From PALSA-1006 sp963733265 (GTDB taxonomy: Bacteria; Pseudomonadota; Gammaproteobacteria; Burkholderiales; Gallionellaceae), in assembly GCA_963733265.1 (NCBI GenBank), contig CAVTCF010000001.1, positions 1,550,001 through 1,614,000 on the forward strand: a DNA stretch of 64,000 nt. The letters are read 5' to 3'. A model generated the notes under the pieces. The model searched no databases and was not told where the DNA came from. It was given only the letters and a program-made list of their open reading frames with translations. The position numbers were made by a program, and so were the translations under genes. Below, in pieces: positions 33,893-43,089 of this stretch; the stretch's first letter is position 1; every line of letters starts with the position of its first letter.

Positions 33893-35086
33893 ATGACATC
33901 ATTAAATCTGATTAAACCCAAAACCTGCGACATCTTCTGTGCCGTGGTAGATAACTATGGTGACATTGGCGTGAGCTGGCGACTGGCGCGGCAATTAGCG
34001 AACGAGCATGGCATTCAGGTGCGATTGTGGGTAGATGATCTGCATAGTTTTGCGAAGTTGTGTGCCGAGTCGAATGCAGAGCTTGATGAGCAATCATGCT
34101 GCGGAGTGGAAGTGCGGCGGTGGTATAAGGAATTTCCGGAAGTAGTTCCTGCCGCGTTGGTTATCGAAGCATTCGCATGCAAGTTGCCGGAAAGTTACAT
34201 CGAAGCGATGGCGGTACAAGAACACAAACCCGTCTGGATTAATCTTGAATATCTCTCGGCGGAAGATTGGGTAGAGGGTGCGCACAAGTTGCCCTCGCCG
34301 CATCCTTGCTTGCCTTTGGTGAAATACTTTTTCTTTCCCGGCTTCACCGAAAAAACGGGTGGATTATTATTGGAGCGAGATCTGCTGGTTCGGCGAAATG
34401 CATTTCACGCTGACGCGGCCGCACAGCAGGTGTTTTGGCACAACTTAGGCATCCCTGAAAAAGCGGAAGGCGAGTTGCGGGTATCGTTGTTCAGCTATGA
34501 GAACGATGCCGTAACGGCTTTGTTGCAGGCATGGTCGCAGGGAGAAACCCCGGTGGTGTGCTGCGTGCCGGAGGGACGGGTGTTGCCGCAGGTGGCAGGA
34601 TTTTTCGGGAAGGCATCCTTCGCCGGACTCGGGACGAACGGTGTTGCTGTATGGCAAAGCGGTAATTTGCGGGTGCATGTGCTGCCCTTTGTCGAACAGG
34701 GACGTTACGACGAGCTTCTGTGGGCCTGTGACGTTAATTTTGTTCGCGGCGAAGATTCTTGCGTGCGGGCGCAATGGGCGGGGAAGCCATTCGTATGGCA
34801 TATCTATCCGCAGCATGATGGGGTGCATATGAAAAAATTGAGGGCTTTGAGCGGGCTGTACGGGAAAAAACTGTCAGATCAGTCACATCGGGCGAACGAA
34901 AATTTGTGGCTGGCCTGGAACGGGCAGGGCGACATCGCCAGTGCTTGGCAATCATACGATACGCAACTTGTTGAACTGGAACAGCAAGCCCGGGCTTGGG
35001 CTGTAAAGTTGGCAGGCAATAACCTCGCATTGAATTTACTGGATTTTTCCAGCCAAGTTGGTAGAATTCGCGCCTTCAAAATTTAG
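33893..35086 (+). CDS. earP: EF-P arginine 32 rhamnosyltransferase EarP
   Basis: 397 residues, normal length. EarP moves rhamnose from dTDP-L-rhamnose to Arg32 of elongation factor P in the cytoplasm, activating EF-P for proline-rich stretches. Key blocks: DNYGDIGVSWRLARQL near the N-terminus, holding the catalytic Asp region; WINLEYLSAEDWVE; PHPCLPLVKYFFFPGF; and RGEDSCVRAQWAGKPF followed by WHIYPQHDGVH, the nucleotide-sugar site. The efp gene starts 17 bases downstream, the usual arrangement in beta- and many gammaproteobacteria. dTDP-rhamnose genes must be elsewhere. Confidence 0.96.
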   Translation: MTSLNLIKPKTCDIFCAVVDNYGDIGVSWRLARQLANEHGIQVRLWVDDLHSFAKLCAESNAELDEQSCCGVEVRRWYKEFPEVVPAALVIEAFACKLPESYIEAMAVQEHKPVWINLEYLSAEDWVEGAHKLPSPHPCLPLVKYFFFPGFTEKTGGLLLERDLLVRRNAFHADAAAQQVFWHNLGIPEKAEGELRVSLFSYENDAVTALLQAWSQGETPVVCCVPEGRVLPQVAGFFGKASFAGLGTNGVAVWQSGNLRVHVLPFVEQGRYDELLWACDVNFVRGEDSCVRAQWAGKPFVWHIYPQHDGVHMKKLRALSGLYGKKLSDQSHRANENLWLAWNGQGDIASAWQSYDTQLVELEQQARAWAVKLAGNNLALNLLDFSSQVGRIRAFKI

Positions 35087-35102
35087 CTTTAGGCAGACTC
35101 AA

Positions 35103-35663
35103 ATGAAAATTGCTCAAGAACTTCGCGCAGGCAACGTGGTACTGGTTAAAGACCAACCGTTGGTGGTACAAAAGGCTGAGTACAGCCGCTCAGGCCGTAG
35201 CGGCTCGGTGGTGAAATTTAAGTTCAAGAATTTGCTCACTGACACTCCCAGCGAAGCGATCTTCGCCGCCGACGACAAATTCGACCAGATCATTCTGGAC
35301 AAGAAGGAATGCACCTATTCTTATTATTCCGACCCAATGTATGTTTTCATGGATTCGGAATACAACCAGTACGAAGTTGAAAAAGAAAATCTCGGCGATG
35401 CCGTGAATTATCTGTCCGACGGTATGGAAGACAAATGCGAAGTAGTGTTTTACAACGACAAGGCCATCTCGGTTGAGTTGCCCAACACCATCGTGCGCGA
35501 AGTTGTTTACACTGAGCCTGCCGTGCGCGGCGATACCTCGGGCAAGGTGATGAAGCCTGCCAAAATTAACACCGGCTTTGAATTGCCGGTTGCTGCATTT
35601 ATCGAAATCGGCGACAAAATCGAAATCGACACCCGCACCAACGAATTCAAGAAACGTGCTTAA
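35103..35663 (+). CDS. efp: Translation elongation factor P (Arg32 type)
   Basis: 186 residues from the ATG at 35103; an in-frame extension to 35058 overlaps earP and is not needed. Three beta-barrel domains: KOW-like N-terminal with the loop YSRSGRSGSVVK, in which Arg32 is the rhamnosylation site; OB domain with YSYYSDPMYVFMDSEYNQYE; and C-terminal GFELPVAAFIEIGDKIEIDTRT. It relieves ribosome stalling at polyproline. Arg32, not Lys34, agrees with the adjacent earP. A strong terminator follows. Confidence 0.97.
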   Translation: MKIAQELRAGNVVLVKDQPLVVQKAEYSRSGRSGSVVKFKFKNLLTDTPSEAIFAADDKFDQIILDKKECTYSYYSDPMYVFMDSEYNQYEVEKENLGDAVNYLSDGMEDKCEVVFYNDKAISVELPNTIVREVVYTEPAVRGDTSGKVMKPAKINTGFELPVAAFIEIGDKIEIDTRTNEFKKRA

Positions 35664-35754
35664 TCGTCATTATTGGTGAAAATAAGACAGCTTCGGCTGG
35701 CTCAAGCCTTCCCTTCGTGTTGATATTACAGGCTTGAAATTCACTTGGCACCAT

Positions 35755-35788
35755 AGCCCCGTTCAGAAATGAACGGGGCTATTATTTT
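35755..35788 (+). terminator. Rho-independent terminator of earP-efp
   Basis: AGCCCCGTTC (35755-35764) and GAACGGGGCT (35771-35780) form a perfect 10-bp stem with a 6-nt loop, followed by ATTATTTT. It lies 91 bases after the efp stop. Confidence 0.9.
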
Positions 35789-35979
35789 CCAGTTCTGACC
35801 AGTATCGGCTAATCCGAATTAGTCGATTCCAAATAAGTGAACCGCCCAAGATACAATTCCTAAACAGCCAAAAAGAAAAGCCAGTAAGGCACAATTGCAA
35901 GCATTGCCATACTTTTTCAACCTAGAGAACTAAGCTGTCGGCTTATTTGATTTTTGTTTTAGAAGCATGGAAAACTGAA
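35789..35979. other. Gap between efp terminator and the Pil-Chp operon end
   Basis: Together with the bases 35664-35754 this makes about 316 bases without a gene between convergent units. Apart from the efp terminator I see nothing; no clear terminator for the leftward Pil-Chp operon is visible here. Confidence 0.5.
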
Positions 35980-36432
35980 TTACATGAATATCGTATCCAA
36001 ATTAATAATAGGAGTAGCGACACCTTCGTGAGCAAAACAAGATATTGCAAATTTACTCCAATTAGATTGCTCCTCGGGGAGTGGACAGAATTGGGTATCA
36101 GTAACATTTATTGCCACAGGCGGCTTTTCCAGAAAAAGTGCACCGAACCGAACGGTTTCGGTCTCATGGTGTTGATATCCCACAACGGTTAGCAGTCTTG
36201 TATTTTGAGCGGTGCCACCCAGGCGCGCGGCAATGTCCATAACAGGCAACAATTTCTTACGCCATAAAAAAACGTTGCGGCAGTGATAAGGTGCAACTGG
36301 TACAGAAAGCACATTTGGCGAGTCGACAAGTTGTAATAAAACTCGTGTGCCAACTACTGCCCGGACATTTTGACCAAAATCCAGCAGCCATGCATTTGCA
36401 GTTGGAGATATATGTTGTTTATTTTGCATCAC
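35980..36432 (-). CDS. CheW-like protein of the Pil-Chp cluster (last gene)
   Basis: 150 residues with a CheW-like domain: WLLDFGQNVRAVVGTRVLLQLVDSP, then VFLWRKKLLPVMDIAARLGG (the usual RG...LPvvDL core altered) and a C-terminal ATPIINLDTIF. CheW-type proteins couple receptors to the CheA-like kinase. The ATG at 36432 overlaps the stop of the preceding gene (ATGA). It is the last gene of the operon. Sequence is divergent, so it may act as an accessory adaptor like ChpC. Confidence 0.75.
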   Translation of the reverse strand: MMQNKQHISPTANAWLLDFGQNVRAVVGTRVLLQLVDSPNVLSVPVAPYHCRNVFLWRKKLLPVMDIAARLGGTAQNTRLLTVVGYQHHETETVRFGALFLEKPPVAINVTDTQFCPLPEEQSNWSKFAISCFAHEGVATPIINLDTIFM

Positions 36433-36890
36433 ACTCCTGCTAAACGAAGAACATAAGCAGCCAAGCGTTCTGCGCTGCTTGCGCAGGCAAGTATATTTTC
36501 TTCAGAAACAATCAGACCTAGCAGAGGGGTATCCGGCAAGCGCATTGAAGCAGGTATGTCGTGCCATTTTCCCACGATACTTTCGATGCTGGCGTTGTCG
36601 CATAATATCCCCATGTAATTATTTTCAATTTTGATTAAAGCGCAAACACGCCGTTCAGCCGGCACAGTATCAAGCAGTGATAGCTGCTGTGAAAGACAGT
36701 AAACAGGCCAACGTTTTTGGTCATGATTGATCCAGCCTACACTAAAAACCCCGGCCTCGCGGGTGTCGACTTCACTGGCTGACTCCAGTACTCGGATTTC
36801 TCGCTGAGGCAAAATAAGATGCAAACCGGAGATAGTTAATCGCGCAGTTTTTTCAACTTCCGGATGATGGTTGATTAGTTGTGTGTTCAT
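36429..36890 (-). CDS. CheW-like protein, ChpC-type, of the Pil-Chp cluster
   Basis: 153 residues. The weak CheW pattern runs from ARLTISGLHLILPQREIRVLES through VGWINHDQKRWPVYCLSQQLSL to CALIKIENNYMGILCDN. It is translationally coupled on both sides: its start overlaps the end of the kinase gene (36887-36890) and its stop overlaps the next gene (36429-36432). By place and fold it probably links additional receptors to the ChpA-like kinase. Confidence 0.7.
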   Translation of the reverse strand: MNTQLINHHPEVEKTARLTISGLHLILPQREIRVLESASEVDTREAGVFSVGWINHDQKRWPVYCLSQQLSLLDTVPAERRVCALIKIENNYMGILCDNASIESIVGKWHDIPASMRLPDTPLLGLIVSEENILACASSAERLAAYVLRLAGV

Positions 36891-39800
36891 TGCCCGGTCA
36901 GACGGTACACATGCTGAAGCAATGCCTCATCATTAAAAGGTTTTACCAAATGTTCATTTACCCCGGCGCTCGTGCTCATCTGACGATGTTTTTCAGTCGA
37001 GCGTGAAGTGATCATAATGACGGGTATATGCTTTGTGTGTTCAGCATGGCGAACATTGGCTGTTAGTTCCAATCCATTCATCCGTGGCATTTCCATGTCT
37101 GTCAGAATAATGTCGGGGGCGAATTTATGCAGGATGTTCACAGCTTCAATTCCATCGTTGGCTGTGCGAACATCATAACCGGCATCTTTAAGTACTTGCG
37201 ACATTGAGCGGCGCGAAGAAAGCGAATCGTCCACCACGAGCGCGCATGGTAATTTATTTCCGGTATGCTGCTCCAAAATAGGTAATGACTCTTCATTCTG
37301 CCTTGTGACTGATCTTTGGGTCGGGACACTCAATAGCTCAACCAGGTCGATGACAGGTGCCACATCGCCATCGCCCAGAATGACAGCGCCAATTACACCT
37401 TGCGTACGCGGTACATAGCGCCCCAGATTTTTCATCACAACTTCACGGCTATCAAGTAATTCCTGCACAAGTACAGCGCTAACAGTGCCGTCATCTCTTC
37501 GCGTTAATAAAATCGGGTATCCGTGCTTGTCGTCAGCCCTGCGGTCGTTTCTCATTGACAACAAGTCTTCCAGCTTGTCCAAGCTATACATTTTCTCGCC
37601 TTCACGGTAAAACTGCCGCTGGCTGATTTCTGTGATTTGCTCACGAGTGGCATAGCGGATATCTTCAATCCCCCGACTGGATATTGCCAGACGTTGCCCG
37701 CGTTGCCGGACAATTAAAGTATGAGTCGCCAACAACATGGCGGGAATGCGCAGCTCAACAGTCAGTCCAAATCCGCTCTGAGAGTTTAGCGCCAGCATTC
37801 CTTTCATTTCCTTCACGCGGCTGTAAACGACATCCATGCCAACACCACGGCCGGAGACTTGAGAAGTTTCCTCGCGTGTAGAAAAACCGGGAACCAGAAT
37901 CAATCTCGCCAACTCATCTTCGGTGTGCTCCTGTTCCGGTCTGAGCATTCCTTTGCGCTCCGCGATGCGTCGAATTGCCGCGTAATCCAACCCCGCACCA
38001 TCGTCTTTGCAGCGCACTACAATCGAATTCCCTTCGTGCGCGAATGTTAATTCGATGCGTCCTTGGGGTGATTTGCCCGCTTCTTCACGATCCACTATCG
38101 GTTCAATTCCATGATCTACCGCATTTCTGAGAATGTGCATCAATGGATCAACCAAATCGTTTAGCACTTGGCTGTCAATGCTCGTGTTTTCTCCCTGAAT
38201 GGCAAGCTCTACAGGCTTATCCAGCAATCGGCCAGTCTGGCGTACGCCACGCTGAAGACGAGAAACTATACTGCTCACTGCAACCATGCGGGTTCGCATT
38301 ACTGCGTGTTGATTGGCCATCTGTAAGCGCCGTTGATCTTCCAGCAGACTATCCAGCGTGGAGAGTTGGCTTTCTGCAGTACGGGTCATTTCGTTAGCAT
38401 CGGTTGCCGCCTCGATCAGTCTGCGACTAATCGAGTGCAGTTCGCTGTAATGTTCAAATTCGAGCGCATCAATTTTTTCGCCCTGATGTATCGTTCCATT
38501 TTGCAGCGAAGTGATACCGCGAATGTCCACCAACTCTTCAAGTTCTGAAACCAACTGTTGAAACAGTTGATGCTGTTTGCGCATGGCTGCAGCCTGAGAG
38601 ATTGATTGTGTCAGACGCTCTTGAATCAGGGAGTTGGAAATTAAAGTTTCACCCGCCAAGCGCAACAAGTCATCCACTACAGGTGCGGGAACCCGGAGAG
38701 ATTGTTCTACTGTATGTGAGGCGATACCTGATTTAATATCGGATGCCTCTTGCGCTGCATTTCTTTCAGCATGCACAGGCCAAGAAGTTGCTTCAATTTC
38801 AACGGACTCGGCATCGACTCCTTCATGATCGATGCGATTGGCACAATCCAATATCTCTTGAAATACTCCCAGAGACTGTTCCGGTGCAGGGCCGATTGAC
38901 AACAGAAATTCGCACATTGCCTCCAGGCAATCTCCGGCGTTGATCAGTACCGCCGATAACGCACGCGAGGGCAACTTTCCTGCTTCAATCAATGCAACCA
39001 AAATGTCTTCCAGATGGTGGGTGAAATTCGCAATACCCGAAACACCCACGGTATTGGCCGCGCCTTTAAGCGTATGGGCGGCTCGCATTGCCCGTTCTTC
39101 ATCCTTAATACTTCCCTGTCCGCTGGCAATACGGGCAATTGCTCCGGTAAAAGCAGCGACTTGCACCGGTAGTTCCTGCAACAATCCGTCCAGCAATTCT
39201 GTATTGACATCGTCAGGCAACTCCAGCGATACATCTTTCAGCTCGGCGCGCGTCTGCCTCTCTGGTGTACTCGAACTGTTGTCTGTGATTTCAACATTGG
39301 CCAGAGCTTCCTGCCACAAGAGTATTTCGTCTTGAGCAAGCGGGGTTATCCATGCTGAATCAGCAAGCACCGCAACTAATGCAGCCCCCGTTTCTTCATC
39401 TTCAGGCGCGGCAAGATAGGTTGCCAGTATCGCCGGAATTTGATGCAATAATATCTGCTGCTTCGCCGACAAGCCCGCAGGCAATTGGACAATTCGTTGC
39501 CCGAGTTGGTCGAATAGTGCGGCTAGTGCCGCCAGTCCGATAGAGTCTGTCGTCGACTTCAGTCGCTGCAAAAAATCACAATAATTGGAAATTGCAGAAA
39601 GTCGATCTTCATGCGTTGCTGCCGCTTCAAGCGAAAATTGTTCATCCATTTGCACAAGCTCGGATGCCAAAATTGCAAGCATTTCACGATCGACTTGCTG
39701 CGTTCCTTTGTTGCGTAAATCATCCGGAAATGAATTTGAATTAGCTGTGGGAGCAGATGTTTTCTCCATTAGTCGGGCAAGTTCTGCTGCTGCAGAATCT

Positions 39801-40192
39801 GTGTCCAAAGGCATCGGCCAGATTTTCGACAGACTTTGCAAGAGCGCAGAACTGGATTCGAAATCTGCCTGATTCGACATGTAGCCGAATAACAGCATTG
39901 GCCAGCCTTCAAGCAAAGCTCCTTCTTCGGCGGTTAAAACTCTGCTTTCACTTTGTAGCAGCATAAGATTGGTTTCGACCAGGGAACACACGGATTGCAG
40001 TCCTTCCAATCCCGAGTCCCAGGCAAGTTGCCCGATCTTCTGAATTATTTCGCTATAGCCCCGCAGCATCTGAACGGCCGCCTCGGAATCTTCTAGTGTG
40101 GAGGGTGTGGACATGATCAGTATCATCAGTTCGTCCACCGACTCAGAGGCGTCCTGTCCGAAGTGTTGCAATTTTTCCTCAAGTGTTTTCAT
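36887..40192 (-). CDS. chpA: ChpA-like hybrid chemotaxis histidine kinase
   Basis: 1101 residues. The N-terminal ~300 residues are helical and look like degenerate Hpt domains without a His. An Hpt domain with His373 (AMRAAHTLKGAANTVG) follows, then the dimerisation helices (about 500-620), HATPase with HILRNAVDHGIE (N box), CKDDGAGLDYAAI, PGFSTREETSQVSGRGVGMDVV, a CheW-like domain, and a C-terminal receiver with acidic pocket VVDDSLSSRR and phosphoacceptor Asp in ILTDMEMPRMNG, Lys in HLVKPF. This is the architecture of ChpA/PilL, which controls type IV pilus twitching through PilG and PilH. It has fewer active Hpt domains than Pseudomonas ChpA. Confidence 0.93.
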   Translation of the reverse strand: MKTLEEKLQHFGQDASESVDELMILIMSTPSTLEDSEAAVQMLRGYSEIIQKIGQLAWDSGLEGLQSVCSLVETNLMLLQSESRVLTAEEGALLEGWPMLLFGYMSNQADFESSSALLQSLSKIWPMPLDTDSAAAELARLMEKTSAPTANSNSFPDDLRNKGTQQVDREMLAILASELVQMDEQFSLEAAATHEDRLSAISNYCDFLQRLKSTTDSIGLAALAALFDQLGQRIVQLPAGLSAKQQILLHQIPAILATYLAAPEDEETGAALVAVLADSAWITPLAQDEILLWQEALANVEITDNSSSTPERQTRAELKDVSLELPDDVNTELLDGLLQELPVQVAAFTGAIARIASGQGSIKDEERAMRAAHTLKGAANTVGVSGIANFTHHLEDILVALIEAGKLPSRALSAVLINAGDCLEAMCEFLLSIGPAPEQSLGVFQEILDCANRIDHEGVDAESVEIEATSWPVHAERNAAQEASDIKSGIASHTVEQSLRVPAPVVDDLLRLAGETLISNSLIQERLTQSISQAAAMRKQHQLFQQLVSELEELVDIRGITSLQNGTIHQGEKIDALEFEHYSELHSISRRLIEAATDANEMTRTAESQLSTLDSLLEDQRRLQMANQHAVMRTRMVAVSSIVSRLQRGVRQTGRLLDKPVELAIQGENTSIDSQVLNDLVDPLMHILRNAVDHGIEPIVDREEAGKSPQGRIELTFAHEGNSIVVRCKDDGAGLDYAAIRRIAERKGMLRPEQEHTEDELARLILVPGFSTREETSQVSGRGVGMDVVYSRVKEMKGMLALNSQSGFGLTVELRIPAMLLATHTLIVRQRGQRLAISSRGIEDIRYATREQITEISQRQFYREGEKMYSLDKLEDLLSMRNDRRADDKHGYPILLTRRDDGTVSAVLVQELLDSREVVMKNLGRYVPRTQGVIGAVILGDGDVAPVIDLVELLSVPTQRSVTRQNEESLPILEQHTGNKLPCALVVDDSLSSRRSMSQVLKDAGYDVRTANDGIEAVNILHKFAPDIILTDMEMPRMNGLELTANVRHAEHTKHIPVIMITSRSTEKHRQMSTSAGVNEHLVKPFNDEALLQHVYRLTGQ

Positions 40193-40226
40193 CGCGCATT
40201 ACCGAGTTGGATAAATCCGGAATCCA

Positions 40227-42048
40227 TTAACCCGGCAGCTTGAACACGCGCACTGTCATTTGTTTTGCATATTCCACCAGACTGTTCGTGTGACCAGACT
40301 GTTCGTGCAGTCTTTCACTTGCTTGTTGATTGCTTTTCAGCAGTGTCTCGGCACGTGACATAAACTCTTGTCCGGCTTTTGCCTGTTCTTCCGAGCTGAT
40401 TGCGATCTGCTTAACCGATGCCACCAATTGGGCCGTTGATTGCTGGGTCATGTGCATCTGTTGTCCTGCCTGTTCAGCCAATCTGCTTCCCTCGACGATT
40501 TGCGAAATAGCATCATTCATGGTGCTGACGGTATCCGCTGTTTCTATTTGAATATTATTGACCAAAGCAGAAATTTGCTGGGTTGCTTGCCGCGCATTTT
40601 CAGCCAAGCGCTGAACTTCGTCCGCAACCACCGCAAAGCCGCGTCCCGCCTCACCGGCAGAGGCCGCATGCATGCTCGCATTAAGTGCAAGAATATGGGT
40701 ACGTTCGGCGATGACGTTGATCAGATTGACTACCCCGGAAATTTCCTGCGAACGCTCACCCAAGCGCTTAATACGCTTTCCAGTCTCACGGATCACATCG
40801 CGCGTGCTATTAATTCCCGTCACGGTGTTATCCACCGCCGATAGCGCGCTCTGGGTTGTTTTGCTGGCGGTGTCCGCCGCCGCGTTGCATTGTTGCGCAA
40901 GCAAGGCAATTTCATGCAAAGAATTAGCCGCAATCGACAGCGTCTGTGCGGCAAGATCAACTTCGGCACGATCATCTGCCGCCGCCAACAACATACTGTT
41001 GGATTGCTGCTGAACTTTCAAAGAAGCCGAGGTTACATCGGCTGAAATATCCGATACATCCTGCAACACTTTTGCGGTTTCGCTGGAAAGCTGAAACAGC
41101 ACCTGTTATATCTTCTGAAACAGGAACTTTAACAGTTAAGTCTTTTCTTGATAACTCGGCCACGGCTCGCAACAATTTCAATACCGATTCATTCAGTTGC
41201 TCATTCTCTTTCTTGATATTTTCCAGCGTGGCAACACGACTGTCGAGCAATTCATTAAATGCCTTGGCCAACAGAGTTAATTCGTCGTCACCCGCGATTT
41301 CAGCGCGTACACCGAAGTCACCCTGATTGATATCAAAAATCGTTTTTTGAAACGAAGCCAGTTTGCGAATGATCTCGCGAGTAATAATCAAGCCAAGCAT
41401 AATCAGCAAAATAACAGCAAGGACAAATGCAACAATCGAGATCCATAGCGTCGACTTTGATTGATCACTTACCTCTGTTTTCGCAACATTAACGGCTTTG
41501 ACAGACGCGGCTTCAATCGTGTCGGCAATTTTACTGAGCGCGGCAGTAAAGGGCCGGTCAATACCCCTTACGAGTAAATCGACTTCTCTTCCTGCGGTCG
41601 GATGTTCCGGATTAAAAGTTTTCAGCGCTTCGGTATATTGCTGATACAACTCTCCATGCAGTTTAATCAGTGCATCGACATCATTAACGCTGATTAAAGC
41701 GGCCAGTTGAGGATCAGAAGCCAAGCTGCGCATTTGCGCAAATCCCGCTTCAACATCAGCGTGGCTTTTCTCGAATGCCTCATGATATTTCGTATATAGT
41801 TCAGGATCATTGCCTCGCAACAGAATATCTTTCCATTCTTGAACTTGCCTCTGGAACCGGGAGCGGACATCCGAGGTCGACTTGAGCAATTTAAACATGG
41901 CAGTGTCAGTGTCTACCGCGCTGTTCGATATTCCCGATAGCGCGTAAATACCGCCGATTGCGACACCTCCCACAATCGTCAGAAATAGAATGCCGACAAT
42001 TGCCAACATTGTGATTTTGGTTCTAATTGTTAAGCGAACAGCCTTCAT
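40227..42048 (-). pseudogene. pilJ: PilJ-like methyl-accepting chemotaxis protein, frameshifted
   Basis: Two overlapping frames together make one receptor. From 42048 (MKAVRLTIRTKITMLAIVG) come a membrane helix, a periplasmic helical sensor, a second helix near residue 205, HAMP (INQGDFGVRAEIAGDDELTLL) and the linker KDLTVKVPVSEDITGAVS. There the frame slips, and from about 41105 the other frame carries FQLSSETAKVLQDVSDISAD, the signalling tip VIAERTHILALNASMHAASAG and EAGRGFAVVADEVQRLAENA. Its place between pilI and chpA identifies it as PilJ. The shift is near 41100-41115. A real mutation would break twitching chemotaxis; a sequencing error would leave an intact gene of about 600 residues. 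Confidence 0.88.
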
Positions 42049-42069
42049 ATAAATCCCCTGTGTTTCAAG

Positions 42070-42654
42070 TTAACTTCCAATCGTAGACAAGCCGATATTG
42101 CGACAGTTTTCATCAAAAAAAGAACTATGGTTAAATTCCAACCAAACTGCATCATCTTCCAGATACCCAGCAGACACATGAGGCTGCAAGGCATCAGGAA
42201 GCGGCGGGAAATTGGGTAAAGCACGCAGCGAAGGGAGTGCTTTCGGATAGTTATCAATGAGTATCCCGACAGCTTTTTCTCCCTGCCCGAATATCAATAC
42301 CACTCTGTCATTGCTATACCGGGGCATGCCCATTCCCAGCAAAACATGCAACTCATACAGTGGAACCAAATTGCCCCGTAAATTAATGAGGCCTAAAAAA
42401 CCGAGTGGTGTCCCCGGCAAGGGCGTAATTTGAGGGACAGCCAAAACTTCATTGCCTGTGTCCGGATTAATCAATAGGCCCAATTCACCAATCCGAAATC
42501 CGTATCGCGCACGGCTTACTTCGCTGACCGGATCAGACACTGTTTGATGTACTCCCTCCGGCGGCTCAAAATGCGCCAACGCAGCACTGGGTGACAACCA
42601 GGCGGCTTTCGTAGTGATTTCGTTGACGAAGAGCGGTTGCTCAGGTTGATTCAT
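42070..42654 (-). CDS. pilI: PilI-like CheW adaptor
   Basis: 194 residues with a full CheW domain after a short Pro-rich N-terminus: YGFRIGELGLLINPDTGNEV, then LPGTPLGFLGLINLRGNLVPLYEL (NLRG-PLYEL core) and VVLIFGQGEKAVGILID. It should couple PilJ to the ChpA kinase. It lies between pilH and pilJ with gaps of about 20 bases, as part of one operon. The cytoplasmic role follows from the family. Confidence 0.9.
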   Translation of the reverse strand: MNQPEQPLFVNEITTKAAWLSPSAALAHFEPPEGVHQTVSDPVSEVSRARYGFRIGELGLLINPDTGNEVLAVPQITPLPGTPLGFLGLINLRGNLVPLYELHVLLGMGMPRYSNDRVVLIFGQGEKAVGILIDNYPKALPSLRALPNFPPLPDALQPHVSAGYLEDDAVWLEFNHSSFFDENCRNIGLSTIGS

Positions 42655-42672
42655 GCTTTGAACACACCCGAC

Positions 42673-43035
42673 TCAAGCCAGGCTTTTCAACTGATCAATT
42701 ATTTGATCTGCGGTATAGGGCTTGTGCACATGGCCTTTCGCACCTTGCAGTTCGCCCCATACTTTGTCCGCTTTTTGTCCTTTGCTGGTGACGAATACAA
42801 CCGGAATCGGCTTTGTGTCGCCATCTTGTGCCAATAAGCGGCAAGCCTCATAACCGTCCATATCCGGCATCACGATGTCCAAAAAAATGATTGCCGGCTT
42901 TTGGGATTTTGCTTTGGCGATTGCCTCAGTTCCGTTGGTGGCAGTGACCACAATGCAACCAGCATCAGTGAGCACTGATTTTATATTGGACAAGTCCGCC
43001 GCTGAATCGTCAACTACCAGTACTTTTTTTGACAT
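42673..43035 (-). CDS. pilH: PilH-like single-domain response regulator
   Basis: 120 residues from the ATG at 43035, which has GGAGGA 7 bases upstream; an upstream in-frame ATG at 43050 overlaps that site. A lone receiver domain: VLVVDDSAADLSNI (acidic pocket), phosphoacceptor Asp in IIFLDIVMPDMDGYEA, Thr-Ser in FVTSKGQ and Lys in HVHKPYTADQI. In Pil-Chp systems PilH accepts phosphate from ChpA and controls pilus retraction. It is followed 18 bases later by pilI. Confidence 0.92.
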   Translation of the reverse strand: MSKKVLVVDDSAADLSNIKSVLTDAGCIVVTATNGTEAIAKAKSQKPAIIFLDIVMPDMDGYEACRLLAQDGDTKPIPVVFVTSKGQKADKVWGELQGAKGHVHKPYTADQIIDQLKSLA

Positions 43036-43089
43036 TGTTACTTCCTCCATCGTTTATCGAATGTTCAATTGATACTATTTGCTTTTTGT

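Noticed and set aside
40972..41102. Programmed frameshifting as the explanation of the split pilJ
   Set aside because: The overlap has no slippery heptamer; mutation or sequence error is simpler.
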